Shown: positions 1 through 11,292 of the stretch, piece after piece | How positions within the stretch are numbered: the first letter of the stretch is position 1 | Layout: each line of letters begins with the position of its first letter | Assembly (NCBI GenBank): GCA_945883815.1 | Contig: CAMCYJ010000006.1 | Coordinates: forward strand, 1-64,000 | Reading direction: 5' to 3' | Length of the DNA stretch: 64,000 nt | Origin: Akkermansia muciniphila | GTDB lineage: Bacteria; Verrucomicrobiota; Verrucomicrobiia; Limisphaerales; UBA9464 | Made by a program: the position numbers and the translations under genes | The notes under the pieces: model-generated | Told to the model about the DNA's origin: nothing | Databases searched by the model: none | The model's input: only the letters and a program-made list of their open reading frames with translations

Positions 1-1029
1 TTGCGCATGATCAACGGCAACATCCGCGACATCCGCGACCACTCCGGCTACATTGATGCGCTGGGTAAGGAAGCCGCCGCCAAGGCCATCAATGACGCTC
101 AAATCAAGGTGGCCCAGGAGAATCAGCGGGGTTCCATCGGTCGTGCGGAAGCCGAGCGCGAGCAGGCCATCCGAGTGGCCAACGCGCAGGCTGAGGCCAA
201 GCGCGGCCAAAACACCGCCCAGGCGATGATCGCCAAGTCCGACGCCGACCTGGCCGCCGAGCAGGCCGAGGCTACTCGCCGTACCGAGGCCGCCCAACGG
301 GTTGCCGAGGCCCGCGCATTGGAAGAATCCTACCATGCGCAGCAGCAAGCCGAATTGGCCCGCGCCGCGCGCGAGAAGGCCGCCGCCCAAGCCGATCAAA
401 TCGTGAAGGCTGAGATCGAGCGCGAGCGGGTCCGAATCGACGCCGAGGCCAAGGCCGCTCAGACCGAGATTCTCCAGCGGGGCCAGTCCACCGCATACAT
501 GGTCCAAAAGCAGGCCGAGGCCGATGGTATCAAGCGCGTGGCCGAGGGTGAGGCCGATGGTATCCGGGCTCGATTGACCGCCGAAGCGACCGGCATCCAG
601 GCCAAGCTGACCGCTGAGGCCGAGGGCACGCGGGCGCTGCTCGACGCCAAGGCCCAAGGCTTCGAGAAGTTGCTCCGGGTGGCCGATGGCACCAACGGCG
701 CGACCCAGTTGCTGTTCGCCGAGAACATCGTCCGCATCGCGGAAATTCAGGCCGGCGCCATCAAGGGGTTGCAGTTCGATAAGGTCGTGGTGATGGGCGG
801 CGGTTCCGGTGGTAGCGGCCCAGGGCAATTCGTGCAGGACCTCTACAAGGGCGTGCTGCCCATCAATGAATTGGCCAAGAGCGTCGGACTGAGCCTTCCG
901 GCCTTCCTGGGCAGCAGCGGGTCGGACGTCGCGACCGGAACTCCGGCTCCTGCGGTCCCCGCTGCTTCGGCCGCTCCGGCGGTCGAGCCCAGGCCGCCGG
1001 TCATGAACCCCACGAAGCCCTCCGCCTGA
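1..1029 (+). CDS. Flotillin/SPFH-family protein, C-terminal part (5' end probably outside the window)
   Basis: ORF open to the window edge; long Ala/Glu-rich coiled coil with EADGI(R/K)-type repeats followed by a flotillin-like tail. Confidence 0.7.
   Translation: MRMINGNIRDIRDHSGYIDALGKEAAAKAINDAQIKVAQENQRGSIGRAEAEREQAIRVANAQAEAKRGQNTAQAMIAKSDADLAAEQAEATRRTEAAQRVAEARALEESYHAQQQAELARAAREKAAAQADQIVKAEIERERVRIDAEAKAAQTEILQRGQSTAYMVQKQAEADGIKRVAEGEADGIRARLTAEATGIQAKLTAEAEGTRALLDAKAQGFEKLLRVADGTNGATQLLFAENIVRIAEIQAGAIKGLQFDKVVVMGGGSGGSGPGQFVQDLYKGVLPINELAKSVGLSLPAFLGSSGSDVATGTPAPAVPAASAAPAVEPRPPVMNPTKPSA
514..678 (+). repeat. Five consecutive 11-residue (33 bp) coding repeats in the flotillin-like coiled coil
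   Basis: AEADGIKRVAE/GEADGIRARLT/AEATGIQAKLT/AEAEGTRALLD/AKAQGFEKLLR in the translated ORF. Confidence 0.75.
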
Positions 1030-1080
1030 GCGTGCCGTGTCCGCTGCAGGATTCATGTCGCCCCCGCCGGGGCCTGGTCG

Positions 1081-3795
1081 TCACGGCTTTGGGACCAGGT
1101 AGGACCGCGTCCAAGGGGGCGGTTTGGGGTGGGTACGCTCAGTCACGGACTCCTTCCACTGCTCGTCGGTGAGGCGCTCACCGAAGGGTCTGTTGAATTC
1201 GTACTGCGAGAACACCGGGCCGGCGAAGACCATGCGATCCGGGCCGTTGTCCACCGCGATCATGAGCAGGTTCACCCGGCCGATCCCTTCGTAGAGCACC
1301 GCACCCGGGTCCTGATCGGGTGCAGACGGCCCATCTGTGTGGACGTCGGCCACCAGGAAATCCGCGAAGACGCTGTCGTGGGTTAGCGGCAGTGGCTGGC
1401 CTGCGATCGGCACGGTCGTCGAAGGGGTGCCGTTGACATTTTTGCCCCAGTAAAACAGCCGGGGGTACCAGCCGGAGTAGTTGCGGATCCCGAAATAGCT
1501 GTCGAAGGTCCTTTGGATGACGTCCTTGAGAAAGGTCGCCTGCGCCAGCGAAAGCGGCTGCTGATTCAGTTCCGCCGTCGCGATGGCCTCCAGGGTGCCG
1601 CAGGTGTTGCTGAATTCCCGGAAAAATTCGGTCGGATTCGGCAGGATCATTTCACCCCGTTGCAGCCTGAACTGGTTGGGCAGGGCAAGGGTCTGGAGCG
1701 CGTCGGCCGTCTGTCGGGCCATGAGCCCCATCTCTCGGAAGAATTCGGGAACCGGTTCGACGAAACCGGCTGGATACTGGCAGAGGATTGGCGGTGTCAC
1801 CGACTGCTTGACGTAGAGCACCGATGCGTGACGGAGCTGGGTCCAGGAGGCCAGCTGGGTGTTCACCGTCTTCATGGCCCACGCGCGGGTTCGCATGGCT
1901 TCCGGGTATTCCGGGCCCGTGGTTGGAGCCGACAGCGAGCGCAGAACCTGGAGCCACCGGTCGTAAAGCGTCGATGTCCATGCCTCGGCGGGCCGCGCAT
2001 CGAGGGTCATGCGGACCGCGGCGAGGTTGCGCTGGTAGGGAAACCCGTCCCGGAAGGGCTCGCCGTCCGGACGCGTCATGTTGGCGACCAGTTCCGGAAC
2101 GACGTGGTTGTTGCCAAATACGGAGAACGCCACATCAAGGGAATAGGGTCGCCGGCGTCGGACCAGGCGGCGGGGGTTGGAACCAGGTTCCACGATCCGG
2201 TCCATGACCGTCTGTCCCAACGCCCAGCTGTCCACCGAGAACCGTTGTCCGAGGACGGTGAAGGACCGGGGCCATCGGACTTGGTCACCGCCCGCCCCGG
2301 CCAACAGCAGGTGCCCCCCCACGGCCTGGGTCCCCAGGGTACCGTCCTCGATCTTTCGGCGGAGGCGTTCCAGCGGGTCCCAGGAGGTCAATTCGACGAG
2401 ATTCGTCAACCGCTCGGCCGTCAGCAGGGCATCAAGCTGCCTGAAATCCATCGAGTCGGCAGGACCAAAGAAGGTGCTGACGAATCGATCCAAGGCCTCC
2501 CAGGTTTTCCTTTGCTTGGAACGTGTCAGCAGGTCGTTCAGCACCAAGGTCGTCCCGAGTTGGCGGTTGGAGGCATACTCGGGATTCCCGGCAACGCGGA
2601 GATCGACCCGGCCCAGCCACATCATCGCCTGGAAGTAGCGCTGAAGGGCCGGGGACTTTGTGTAGTGACCCCGGGGAATGAACTGGGAGAAGTCCACGAT
2701 CTCCCCGGTTTTCTGGGCGTCGAAGAATTGGTATCCGGAAGGTTTGGCCGCCTGGATCAGGCCAAGGGTTTCGTCGATGCGGCGGGTGACCCGATCGAGG
2801 CGGCGACGATCCCGCCACCAGCGCTCCGGGGCGTTCTCGAGGTCAAGTGGGTTGACTGGCCAGGCCTCCGGGACGAACTCCCCGGGCAGTGAGCACAGGC
2901 GCACCGCCACTCCCAGCAGATAGGCTGCGTCCTCGGTGCTCTCCTCCAGGAGCGTGGATTCCGCCTGGAGCCCGTTGCGCATCGCCAGCAACAGTTCACG
3001 CAGCCTGCCCCGGAGATGTCCTTCCTCGACCACCTCCAGGACCGCCGAGAACGAACGATACCAGGCATGAAGGATGGAATCGGTCGTGACGAACACCGGA
3101 AGGTCCCGTTCGAAGATCCCGTAATAAAGGTCGCCGAAGCTGTCTTCCGCCAACCGCTCGCTGACGACGAAGCCGTTGGTGCGGAACATCGCCAGTTCGT
3201 TGTTGGAAAGCTTCAGGCCGCGAAGCGAGACCGGCGGCGAGAACCAATAGGGGCCGTTCTTCACGAGGTCCTTTTGGAAATCCTGCCAGTAGAGGGATTG
3301 GGTCGGGTCCCAGGAGATGCCCGGAAGGTAGGCTGTCTTCGGGGTGAATCGGCTGGCGAAGTCGCCCACCGAGAAGTTGCCCAGGGCTTCGATCTGGTCG
3401 TCGAAGCTTGATTGGTATCCGAGGACCTCGGGACCGTCAGTGGCCGCGAACAAGGTTTCCCTCGAAGATACCCTGTAGAAGCCCTGGCTGTCAGGATCCT
3501 GGGCCATGATGATGTCGATCGTCTGGGGACCGCCCGGCACCCGTATTTTCTGTCCGACCGGACTCCAGCTCGACAGGTTGGGCGAGCGCATCAGACGCAA
3601 CTCCGTCGGGGTTGGCGACTGGAGGGCCCCACGTAGCCGTACCTCGACCAGCCTGTTGTCCGTGGGCTGCTTCAACTCGAGATCCAGGGGTTGGGCCGAA
3701 GCCATCCGGGCGATGACCAGCATCCCGGCGACCTTCGAGAATTGCCGGCGAAACCAGGTGGCCAGAGGTCCGAAGAAATTCAACTGCTTCGCCAT
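1081..3795 (-). CDS. DUF3160-type large secreted/periplasmic protein
   Basis: 904 aa ORF with YGIFERDLPVFVTTDSILHAWYRSF-type motif typical of DUF3160. Confidence 0.7.
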   Translation of the reverse strand: MAKQLNFFGPLATWFRRQFSKVAGMLVIARMASAQPLDLELKQPTDNRLVEVRLRGALQSPTPTELRLMRSPNLSSWSPVGQKIRVPGGPQTIDIIMAQDPDSQGFYRVSSRETLFAATDGPEVLGYQSSFDDQIEALGNFSVGDFASRFTPKTAYLPGISWDPTQSLYWQDFQKDLVKNGPYWFSPPVSLRGLKLSNNELAMFRTNGFVVSERLAEDSFGDLYYGIFERDLPVFVTTDSILHAWYRSFSAVLEVVEEGHLRGRLRELLLAMRNGLQAESTLLEESTEDAAYLLGVAVRLCSLPGEFVPEAWPVNPLDLENAPERWWRDRRRLDRVTRRIDETLGLIQAAKPSGYQFFDAQKTGEIVDFSQFIPRGHYTKSPALQRYFQAMMWLGRVDLRVAGNPEYASNRQLGTTLVLNDLLTRSKQRKTWEALDRFVSTFFGPADSMDFRQLDALLTAERLTNLVELTSWDPLERLRRKIEDGTLGTQAVGGHLLLAGAGGDQVRWPRSFTVLGQRFSVDSWALGQTVMDRIVEPGSNPRRLVRRRRPYSLDVAFSVFGNNHVVPELVANMTRPDGEPFRDGFPYQRNLAAVRMTLDARPAEAWTSTLYDRWLQVLRSLSAPTTGPEYPEAMRTRAWAMKTVNTQLASWTQLRHASVLYVKQSVTPPILCQYPAGFVEPVPEFFREMGLMARQTADALQTLALPNQFRLQRGEMILPNPTEFFREFSNTCGTLEAIATAELNQQPLSLAQATFLKDVIQRTFDSYFGIRNYSGWYPRLFYWGKNVNGTPSTTVPIAGQPLPLTHDSVFADFLVADVHTDGPSAPDQDPGAVLYEGIGRVNLLMIAVDNGPDRMVFAGPVFSQYEFNRPFGERLTDEQWKESVTERTHPKPPPWTRSYLVPKP

Positions 3796-3931
3796 TAGTA
3801 AACGCTGGAGAGGCGTCCAATCCGGTCAAGCCTGAATTCCGGTGCCATGCGAGGAACGGCGGCCATCGGTCGACGCCGAGGGGACCAGGCGGACGGAATC
3901 GGCCGCGCCAGGCCGGACTCAGGCGAACAAC

Positions 3932-3975
3932 CAGGCCGGAATCAGGCCGGAATCAGGCCGGAATCAGGCCGGAAT
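3932..3975. repeat. 11-bp tandem repeat, 4 exact copies of CAGGCCGGAAT
   Basis: Read directly: 3932-3942, 3943-3953, 3954-3964, 3965-3975; the last copy reaches the first base of the ileS stop codon (complement). Confidence 0.95.
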
Positions 3976-6803
3976 CAAGCCAGCGGGATCACGGCCTCGA
4001 CGCAGCGGGCGCACAGGGTCGGATGGGTCGGGTTGGCGCCGACGTCCGACTCCCAGTGCCAGCAGCGCTCGCACTTGGTGCGGCCGGCCTCGCCGGCGAC
4101 CTGCACGGTGATCCGTCGTTCGGTTCCCTCGGCCGCCGTCAGTGTGACGGCCGAGCAGTTGCACAGTTCCCGGAGGTCGGCCTCGTGCGAGGTCACCACG
4201 GCGTGCTCGGCCGCCGGCAGCACGAAGTGCAGGACCGCGTCGAGCCCCTTGCCCACAAGCTTGGCTTGGCGGGCTTTTTCGAGCTCGGGCAAGGCCGCCT
4301 CGCGCAGAGAGAACAGGGTGGCCCAGGCGGGTTCGGTCGGCACCGCGGCGGTGGCGGGATTCCAGAGACTCAAATGAACCGACTTCGTGGCCACTCCTGG
4401 GATTTGCTCCCAGGCCTCGTCGGCCGTGAAAGCCAGAATTGGAGCCAGGGCCTGGGTGAGTCGGGTCAGGATGCGGTGCAGGGCGGTTTGCGTGCTGCGG
4501 CGGCGGGCCGAGCCGGCCGGATCGGTGTAGAGCCGGTCCTTGACCACATCGTGGTACATGGCGCTGAGCTGCACGGCACAGAACTGCGAGACCAGTTGGT
4601 ACACGACGTGGAACTCGTAGGTGTCGTAGGCCTTCGCGACCGCGGCTTCCAGCGTGGCGAACTCGCCCAGGATCCACCGGTCGAGTCCGCTGAGTTGATC
4701 ATCGGCGACCGCCTGGGTCGCGGGATTGAAGTCGTACAAGTTGGAGAGCTGGTAGCGCAGGGTGTTGCGAATGAGGCGGTAGGTTTCACCGACCTTCTTG
4801 AGCCGCTCCTCGCTGACCACGATGTCGCTGCGGTAGTCTTGCGAGGCGACCCACAGGCGCACCACGTCACAACCGTAGTCCTTGATGTAGCGCTCCGCCG
4901 TCTGCGGCTTCTGGTAACCGCCCTGACCTTGCTTGGACTTGGAGATTTTCTCGCGGTCTTCGTCGACCATGAAGCCGTGGGTCAACACCGTCTTGAAGGG
5001 TGCGGCTCCATTGCCCGCCAGCGACAACAGCAAGGACGACTGGAACCAGCCCCTATGCTGATCGCTGCCTTCCAAATACACATCGGCCTGCCAACCGCCA
5101 TCCGAACCCCGGAGCTCGGGACGGCGCATGAGCACCGCGCGGCTGGAAGAACCGGAGTCGATCCAGACATCGAGGGTGTCCTGGCTCTTGCGGACGGCCT
5201 CCGGACCCGACCAGTCGGCCGGCCGGCAGCCGGCCCACAGCGCCTCGACCGGAGTGGCGAACCACACGTTGGAGCCCTCGCGCTCGATCCAGTCGGCGGC
5301 CTTGCGGACGATGCGCGCATCGAGGATGGGCTCACCCGCCGCATCGTAGAAGGCCGGGATGGGCACACCCCAAGTGCGTTGGCGCGAGATGCACCAGTCG
5401 GGCCGGGACTGCACGGCGCCCTGGATGCGGTTCTTGCCCCAATCCGGAATCCAGTTCACCGAATCAATGGCCGCCAGTGCCTGCTGCCGGAAGGGCAGGG
5501 CTCCTGGCGAGCTGCCGGTGTGGTCCACGCGGATGAACCATTGGTCGACGGCCCGGAAGATGATCGGTGACTTGGAGCGCCAGCAATGGGGATAGCTGTG
5601 CGAGTAGTCTTCGCGGCGCATCAGCGCTTCCTTCTCGGTCAGGAGCGCCAACACAGCCTCGTTGGCCTCCGACTTGCCAGCCTTGGCCAGGGTGGATTTG
5701 CCCACCAGAGACTCCGGCAGTTGCTGTTCGCGGGGCAGGTCGGCCGTGGGGGTCAGACGGCCTTCATCGTCCACCGGGCAGTAAATGGGCAATCCGACAC
5801 TCAGGCCCAATTGATAGTCGTCCATGCCGTGGCCCGGAGCGATGTGCACGAAGCCGGTGCCGGTGGAGTCATCGACGAAGTCGGCCGGGAACAACCGTCC
5901 GGTGCGCTCGCAGAAGGGGTGCTCGTATTGGAGCGATGCCAGCTCTTCGGCCTGGGCGGTGCGGATGATTTGATAGCCTTCCCACCCACACTTCTCGCTC
6001 AAGCTGGCCAAGAGCGAATTGGCCACGAGGTAGGTGTTCCCCTCGGCGAACACGTACGAGTAGAAGAACTTTGGATTGAAGGCCACGGCCAGGTTGGCGG
6101 GCAGAGTCCAAGGCGTGGTGGTCCAGACCACCACATACGTATTGGGCTCGCCGGCCAGACGGAGTCGGACGAACACGCTCTGGCTGATGTGGTCGGCGTA
6201 CTCGACCTCGGCCTCAGCCAAGGCCGTGCGGAAGGGAACGCTCCAGTAGACGGGCTTCTTGCCCCGGTACACGAATCCCTTTTCGACGAGGTCGGCAAAC
6301 TGGCGCAGTTCATCGGCTTCGTACTGCGGGGCGAGCGTCAGGTAGGGGTGGGCCCAATCGCCCAAGACACCGAGACGTTGGAACTGCTCGCGTTGCAGGT
6401 CGATGTACTTGCGGGCGTAGGCATCGCACGCGGTCCGGATGGTGGCCGCATCGGCCTCGGTCTTGCCTTGGGCGCGCAGTTCTTGAGTTACCTTCGATTC
6501 GATGGGCAGACCGTGGCAGTCCCAACCGGGGACATACGGGGTCTGGAATCCGCGCAGGGACTTCGACTTCAGGATCAAGTCCTTCAGGATCTTGTTCAGC
6601 GCGGTGCCGATGTGCACGTCGCCGTTGGCAAAGGGCGGGCCGTCGTGCAGCACGAACCGTGGCGACTCGGACCGGGCTGCCATCAGCTGCCCGTACAGGT
6701 CGGAGCCCTGCCACTGGGCCAGGCGTTGCGGTTCCCGCTGAACCAGGTTGGCCTGCATCGGAAACTCCGTGCGGGGCAGATTGAGGGAATTCTTGTAGTC
6801 CAT
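3975..6803 (-). CDS. ileS: Isoleucyl-tRNA synthetase
   Basis: HDGPPFANGDVHIGTALNKILKD (HIGH region), KISKSKQGQ (KMSKS-like), C-terminal zinc site CERCWHWE..LCARC; start reassigned to ATG at 6803 (MDYKNSLNLP). Confidence 0.97.
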   Translation of the reverse strand: MDYKNSLNLPRTEFPMQANLVQREPQRLAQWQGSDLYGQLMAARSESPRFVLHDGPPFANGDVHIGTALNKILKDLILKSKSLRGFQTPYVPGWDCHGLPIESKVTQELRAQGKTEADAATIRTACDAYARKYIDLQREQFQRLGVLGDWAHPYLTLAPQYEADELRQFADLVEKGFVYRGKKPVYWSVPFRTALAEAEVEYADHISQSVFVRLRLAGEPNTYVVVWTTTPWTLPANLAVAFNPKFFYSYVFAEGNTYLVANSLLASLSEKCGWEGYQIIRTAQAEELASLQYEHPFCERTGRLFPADFVDDSTGTGFVHIAPGHGMDDYQLGLSVGLPIYCPVDDEGRLTPTADLPREQQLPESLVGKSTLAKAGKSEANEAVLALLTEKEALMRREDYSHSYPHCWRSKSPIIFRAVDQWFIRVDHTGSSPGALPFRQQALAAIDSVNWIPDWGKNRIQGAVQSRPDWCISRQRTWGVPIPAFYDAAGEPILDARIVRKAADWIEREGSNVWFATPVEALWAGCRPADWSGPEAVRKSQDTLDVWIDSGSSSRAVLMRRPELRGSDGGWQADVYLEGSDQHRGWFQSSLLLSLAGNGAAPFKTVLTHGFMVDEDREKISKSKQGQGGYQKPQTAERYIKDYGCDVVRLWVASQDYRSDIVVSEERLKKVGETYRLIRNTLRYQLSNLYDFNPATQAVADDQLSGLDRWILGEFATLEAAVAKAYDTYEFHVVYQLVSQFCAVQLSAMYHDVVKDRLYTDPAGSARRRSTQTALHRILTRLTQALAPILAFTADEAWEQIPGVATKSVHLSLWNPATAAVPTEPAWATLFSLREAALPELEKARQAKLVGKGLDAVLHFVLPAAEHAVVTSHEADLRELCNCSAVTLTAAEGTERRITVQVAGEAGRTKCERCWHWESDVGANPTHPTLCARCVEAVIPLA

Positions 6804-7306
6804 CGCCGTTCCGTTCAAAGGCGTAAAGGCTATCGACTCGGCAAATCCCGGGCAAAGGGGAATCCGGCAATCTGGCGGCCTCCGGTCCACGGTTCATTGG
6901 GTCGTGACTGGAGGCCGTGAGCCGCATCCGGTGCAACGAAAGGATTGGGCGATTTCGAGGGCTCATACGGTTTTCGAGAGACCTTAACCACAGTATTCGG
7001 TCCCATGATGCCATGGTGGTAATCCATCCACGTGCTTGCCTTGGGGAAGAGTGGAATGCTTCTATCCGGTCCTGTGCTGACCGTCGTTGTGGGTTTTTCC
7101 AATCCCCCCAAGGCCGTCTGAGACTCCTGTATTGAAGTAAGGAGCTCTGGTGGTGTTTGGAGGGACGAAGCAGCGGCTCCAGTCGACGAAAACTCGATGG
7201 ATCCGCAGGAAACAGCGGGGGTGAGTGCAGAAATCAATCCAATGGGCGGAAGGAATCGGCCGAATGAATCGGTTCGAATCCATAGACGCCCAAAGAAAGC
7301 GGCCCG

Positions 7307-7942
7307 ATGTCGGACATTTTCCCGAGGTGGACCAACAAGATTCCGTTGATGGTCGGTGTGGCAGCAGCGGTTGTGCTGCCGACCGTCATCGCGGGGATCA
7401 CCTATTACTTCACCCCGAAGTACACCCGCGTGGGTTACCAGCCCAAGCAGCCGGTGGCGTTTTCCCACGCCATCCACTCCGATCAGCTGGGGATCGATTG
7501 CCGCTATTGCCATAGCGACGTCGACAAATCGTGGTTCTCCAACATCCCGGCTTCGGAGACGTGCATGCGCTGCCACTCCATCGTGGCCAAGGATTCCCCG
7601 AAGTTGAGCTTGGTTCGCGAGTCCTACTCCAGTGGCAAGCCCATTCCCTGGGTGCAAATCCACAAGACTCCCGACTACGTTTATTTCAACCACTCCGTCC
7701 ACGTCAACCGCGGCATTTCCTGTGTGAAATGCCACGGTGAGATCCAGAAAATGGACGAAGTGTACCATGCCAAGCCCCTCTCGATGGGCTTCTGTCTGGA
7801 GTGCCATCGGGAGCCCGAGAAGCACATCCGCCCGAATGATCTTGTGACCAAGCTCGATTGGAACGGTGAGTTCGACGGCAAGAAAGCCGTTCACGACTGG
7901 AAGGTCCAACCCGGCCAGAGCTGTTCCACCTGCCACCGCTGA
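7307..7942 (+). CDS. actA: Alternative Complex III subunit ActA, pentaheme cytochrome c
   Basis: Five CxxCH motifs (CRYCH, CMRCH, CVKCH, CLECH, CSTCH), N-terminal TM, first gene of an ActA-F-like operon. Confidence 0.88.
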   Translation: MSDIFPRWTNKIPLMVGVAAAVVLPTVIAGITYYFTPKYTRVGYQPKQPVAFSHAIHSDQLGIDCRYCHSDVDKSWFSNIPASETCMRCHSIVAKDSPKLSLVRESYSSGKPIPWVQIHKTPDYVYFNHSVHVNRGISCVKCHGEIQKMDEVYHAKPLSMGFCLECHREPEKHIRPNDLVTKLDWNGEFDGKKAVHDWKVQPGQSCSTCHR

Positions 7943-10900
7943 TGAAGACGATTCCCCCGATTTGCAACGAACCGGAAACCGGTCCGAAGTACTGGCGTTC
8001 CCTGGAGCAGTTGGCCGACCAACCTGACTTCCGTCAGTGGATGGAACGCGAGTTCCCCGCCGGTGCGAGCATCGCTCCCGATGGCGAAAGCCGCCGCGAC
8101 TGGATGAAGCTCATGTCTGCGAGCTTCCTCTTGGCGGGCTTGGGTGGCATGGCCACCGGTTGCCGTCGCCCGGAAGAGGAGTTGACCCCCTTCGCCAAGC
8201 AGCCTGAGGGCTACGTTTACGGCAAGGCCCAGCATTTCGCGACTTCCATGCCGCTGCGTGGCAGTGCGGTTGCGCTGACGGTGAAGTCCAGCGACGGTCG
8301 TCCGACCAAGATCGAAGGCAATGCCCTCGTTCCCGGAGCCAACGGCGGCACCGACGCGTTCGCTCAGGCTGCTGTCCTGAATTTGTACGATCCTGACCGC
8401 GCTCACCGGCACACCCGGGGCGGTAATGATGTCAAGATCGAGGCCGTGCGCGATGCGTTGGCCGAAGTAGCCAAGGCCGCGGCTGGCAATCAGGGTCAAG
8501 GTCTGGCGTTCCTCGTGGAGCGCTCCTCCTCGCCTTCCCGCGCCCGCCTTCAAAAGCTCGTTTCCGAGAAATACCCGAAAGCCACCTGGCACGCTTACGA
8601 GCCGGTTGATTTCAGCGGGACCGACGCCGCCTATTCTCAGGCCAGCGGCACTCCGGTGCACGCCGTGGTTCACCTCGAAAAGGCGCGCCGGATCTTGTCG
8701 CTCGACTGCGATTTCATTGGTTCCGAACAAGATGCTCATCGCAGCATCCGTGGTTTTGCTATGGGTCGTAAATCGGCCGACGAGGGCATGAACCGGCTCT
8801 ACGTGGTGGAGTCGATGATGTCTCTGACCGGTGGCAACGCCGACCATCGCCTCCGGGTGAAGCCCAGCGAGGTGGTCAAGGTGGCGGCGGCTGTTGCTGC
8901 CGAACTCGGGGTCTCCGGAGTTGCCTCTCCGTCGGGTGCCCACTCGGCTTGGGCCGCAGCCGTGGCCAAGGACCTCAAGGAAGCCGGCAAGGGTGCGGTG
9001 GTGGTGGCGGGTTATGCCCAGCCTCCGGCCGTGCACGCTCTCGCTGCAGCCATCAACTCGGTCTTGGGCGCCATTGGGTCCACGGTGACCTTGGTGCAAC
9101 CCATCGAACCGGCTGCTTCCGGCATTCAGGAGCTCGCCCCGCTGCTCAGCTCGGGCAAGGTGTCCACGCTGGTCATTCTGGGTGGCAATCCCGCCTACAA
9201 TGCTCCGGCTGATCTCCAGTTTGAAGCGGTCGCCAAGAAGGCCGGCTCGGTCATCCGACTCGGTTATTACGAAGACGAGACCGCGGCCTTGTCGACTTGG
9301 CACTTGGCTGGGACTCACTTCCTCGAATCGTGGGGTGATGCCCGCACCGCCGACGGCACCGTGGTGCCCGTCCAGCCGCTGGTTGAACCGCTCTTCGGCG
9401 GCCTGACCGAACTCGAAGTTCTGGCCCGCATTCTCGGTGAGTCCAAGGTGGCTCCGTATGACATCGTCCGCGAGACCCTCAAGGGTCTGGGCGTGGCCGA
9501 TGAAGCCGCTTGGAAGCGATTCTTGCACGATGGGTTCCTGACGGACAGCGCCTCGGCGGCCGTGTCCGCTTCGGTGAGTGCGTCGGCTGCAGCGTCTGCT
9601 CTCGCCGCCCACAAGCCCGTTTCCGGGGATATCGAAGTGGTGCTCCACCGCGACGGTTCGGTGGATGATGGTCGATTCTCCAACAACGGTTGGCTCCAGG
9701 AGATGCCGGACTCCATCACCAAGGTTACTTGGGATAACGTCGTCATGATGTCCCAGAAGACCGCCAAGTCTTTGGGCCTGCCCACCAAGCGTTCGGGCAA
9801 GATCCCCGAAGGCTTGAGCCCCGCCGAGGCGGCCGACGCCAAGGACGGTCAGTACGATCAGCCCGTGGTGAAGATCACCGTGGGTGGTCGCAGTGTCGAA
9901 GGCCCGGTCTGGATCCAGCCCGGTCTGGCCGATGGAACCGTCGCTCTGGCGCTGGGTTACGGACGCCGGGTCGTGGGTCGCGTGGGTCGTGGGGTGGGCT
10001 TCGATGCCTACAGTCTCTTCCAGTCGACCTCCCGCCATATTACGGCCGGCAAGGTGGAGAGGGTTTTCCGCAAGCATCGTTTGGCAGTGACCCAGGAACA
10101 CGGCCTCATGGAAGGTCGTCCGGTCATTCGCGAGGCGCACCTCGAGGAGTTCAAGGCGCATCCCAAGTTCGCCCAGAACATGGATCTCGAGGCGCATTTC
10201 CCGGGCTACGTTCCCTACAAGGAAGAGACCGACGGGCGCAACGCCGAGAAGCGTCCCCAAAACATTTACGAGCATCCCTACGATCAGAACCCGGAGACGG
10301 CCTCGAAAATTCATCAGTGGGGCATGGTCATCGACTTGCAAACGTGCGTGGGCTGTTCTGCCTGCGTGGTTGCCTGTCAGAGCGAGAACAACATCCCCAT
10401 CGTCGGCAAGGATCAGGTGGCCCGTGGCCGCGAGATGCTCTGGATGCGCATCGACCGCTACTACAGCCACAATCCGGATGCCGATGTGAACGCGGAGTTG
10501 GCTGCCGAGGATCCGCAAATGGCGGTCCAGCCGATGTTCTGCCAGCACTGCGAAGCGGCCCCCTGCGAAAGCGTCTGCCCGGTCAACGCGACGGTTCACG
10601 ACGAAGAGGGCATCAACGCCATGGCCTACAACCGCTGCATCGGCACGCGGTATTGCGCCAACAACTGTCCGTACAAGGTTCGTCGCTTCAACTGGTTCGA
10701 TTTCAACAAGCGCGAAAGCGACTACGGCGCTGCCCAAGATCAGCACTTGGTCAACACGGGCAATCTTTACAAGGGACCGCTCGGTGTGAACCGCAATGCG
10801 GCACCGGAGTGGGAGATCATCAAGTTGGTCAAGAATCCGGATGTCACGGTCCGCATGCGCGGTGTGATGGAGAAGTGCACGCTGTGCGTGCAGCGCATCC

Positions 10901-11292
10901 AGCAAGGCAAGATTGCCCAGAAGGTCAAGGCGGGTAACAGCGGTGACGTGGCGGTGCCGGATGGCGCGATCAAGACCGCCTGCCAACAGGCTTGCCCGGC
11001 CGACGCGATCGTGTTCGGCAACATGCTTGATGCGAACAGCGAAGTCGTAAAATCCAAGGCCAGCCCGCGGAATTACTCCGTCCTCGGCTTCCTCGACACT
11101 CGTCCCCGGGTCACGTACTTGGCGCGGGTCCGCAATCCGAACCCAGTGATCCTGGACCTCGAGAAGCGCAAGACCCCGGACAGCCAACGCGACTACGAGC
11201 GCTTCCGTCACGAGTCCCCATTTCAAGAACACTCACATGGTCACGATGCCTCGCATCAATCCGCGACTCCGGCGGGGAAAGGAGCGGTCTAA
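7942..11292 (+). CDS. actB: Alternative Complex III subunit ActB (molybdopterin oxidoreductase-like plus 4Fe-4S ferredoxin-like domain, TAT-like N-terminus)
   Basis: 1116 aa; [20 protein letters not shown] signal-like region; cysteine clusters [40 protein letters not shown]. Confidence 0.92.
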   Translation: MKTIPPICNEPETGPKYWRSLEQLADQPDFRQWMEREFPAGASIAPDGESRRDWMKLMSASFLLAGLGGMATGCRRPEEELTPFAKQPEGYVYGKAQHFATSMPLRGSAVALTVKSSDGRPTKIEGNALVPGANGGTDAFAQAAVLNLYDPDRAHRHTRGGNDVKIEAVRDALAEVAKAAAGNQGQGLAFLVERSSSPSRARLQKLVSEKYPKATWHAYEPVDFSGTDAAYSQASGTPVHAVVHLEKARRILSLDCDFIGSEQDAHRSIRGFAMGRKSADEGMNRLYVVESMMSLTGGNADHRLRVKPSEVVKVAAAVAAELGVSGVASPSGAHSAWAAAVAKDLKEAGKGAVVVAGYAQPPAVHALAAAINSVLGAIGSTVTLVQPIEPAASGIQELAPLLSSGKVSTLVILGGNPAYNAPADLQFEAVAKKAGSVIRLGYYEDETAALSTWHLAGTHFLESWGDARTADGTVVPVQPLVEPLFGGLTELEVLARILGESKVAPYDIVRETLKGLGVADEAAWKRFLHDGFLTDSASAAVSASVSASAAASALAAHKPVSGDIEVVLHRDGSVDDGRFSNNGWLQEMPDSITKVTWDNVVMMSQKTAKSLGLPTKRSGKIPEGLSPAEAADAKDGQYDQPVVKITVGGRSVEGPVWIQPGLADGTVALALGYGRRVVGRVGRGVGFDAYSLFQSTSRHITAGKVERVFRKHRLAVTQEHGLMEGRPVIREAHLEEFKAHPKFAQNMDLEAHFPGYVPYKEETDGRNAEKRPQNIYEHPYDQNPETASKIHQWGMVIDLQTCVGCSACVVACQSENNIPIVGKDQVARGREMLWMRIDRYYSHNPDADVNAELAAEDPQMAVQPMFCQHCEAAPCESVCPVNATVHDEEGINAMAYNRCIGTRYCANNCPYKVRRFNWFDFNKRESDYGAAQDQHLVNTGNLYKGPLGVNRNAAPEWEIIKLVKNPDVTVRMRGVMEKCTLCVQRIQQGKIAQKVKAGNSGDVAVPDGAIKTACQQACPADAIVFGNMLDANSEVVKSKASPRNYSVLGFLDTRPRVTYLARVRNPNPVILDLEKRKTPDSQRDYERFRHESPFQEHSHGHDASHQSATPAGKGAV

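Noticed and set aside
4023-6920. Long + strand ORFs (515 and 444 aa) opposite ileS
   Set aside because: Antisense shadow frames; the - strand carries unambiguous ileS motifs.
7891-11232. 1113-aa ORF on the - strand opposite ActB
   Set aside because: Shadow ORF from high-GC codon bias; the + strand ORF has clear ActB cysteine clusters and operon context.
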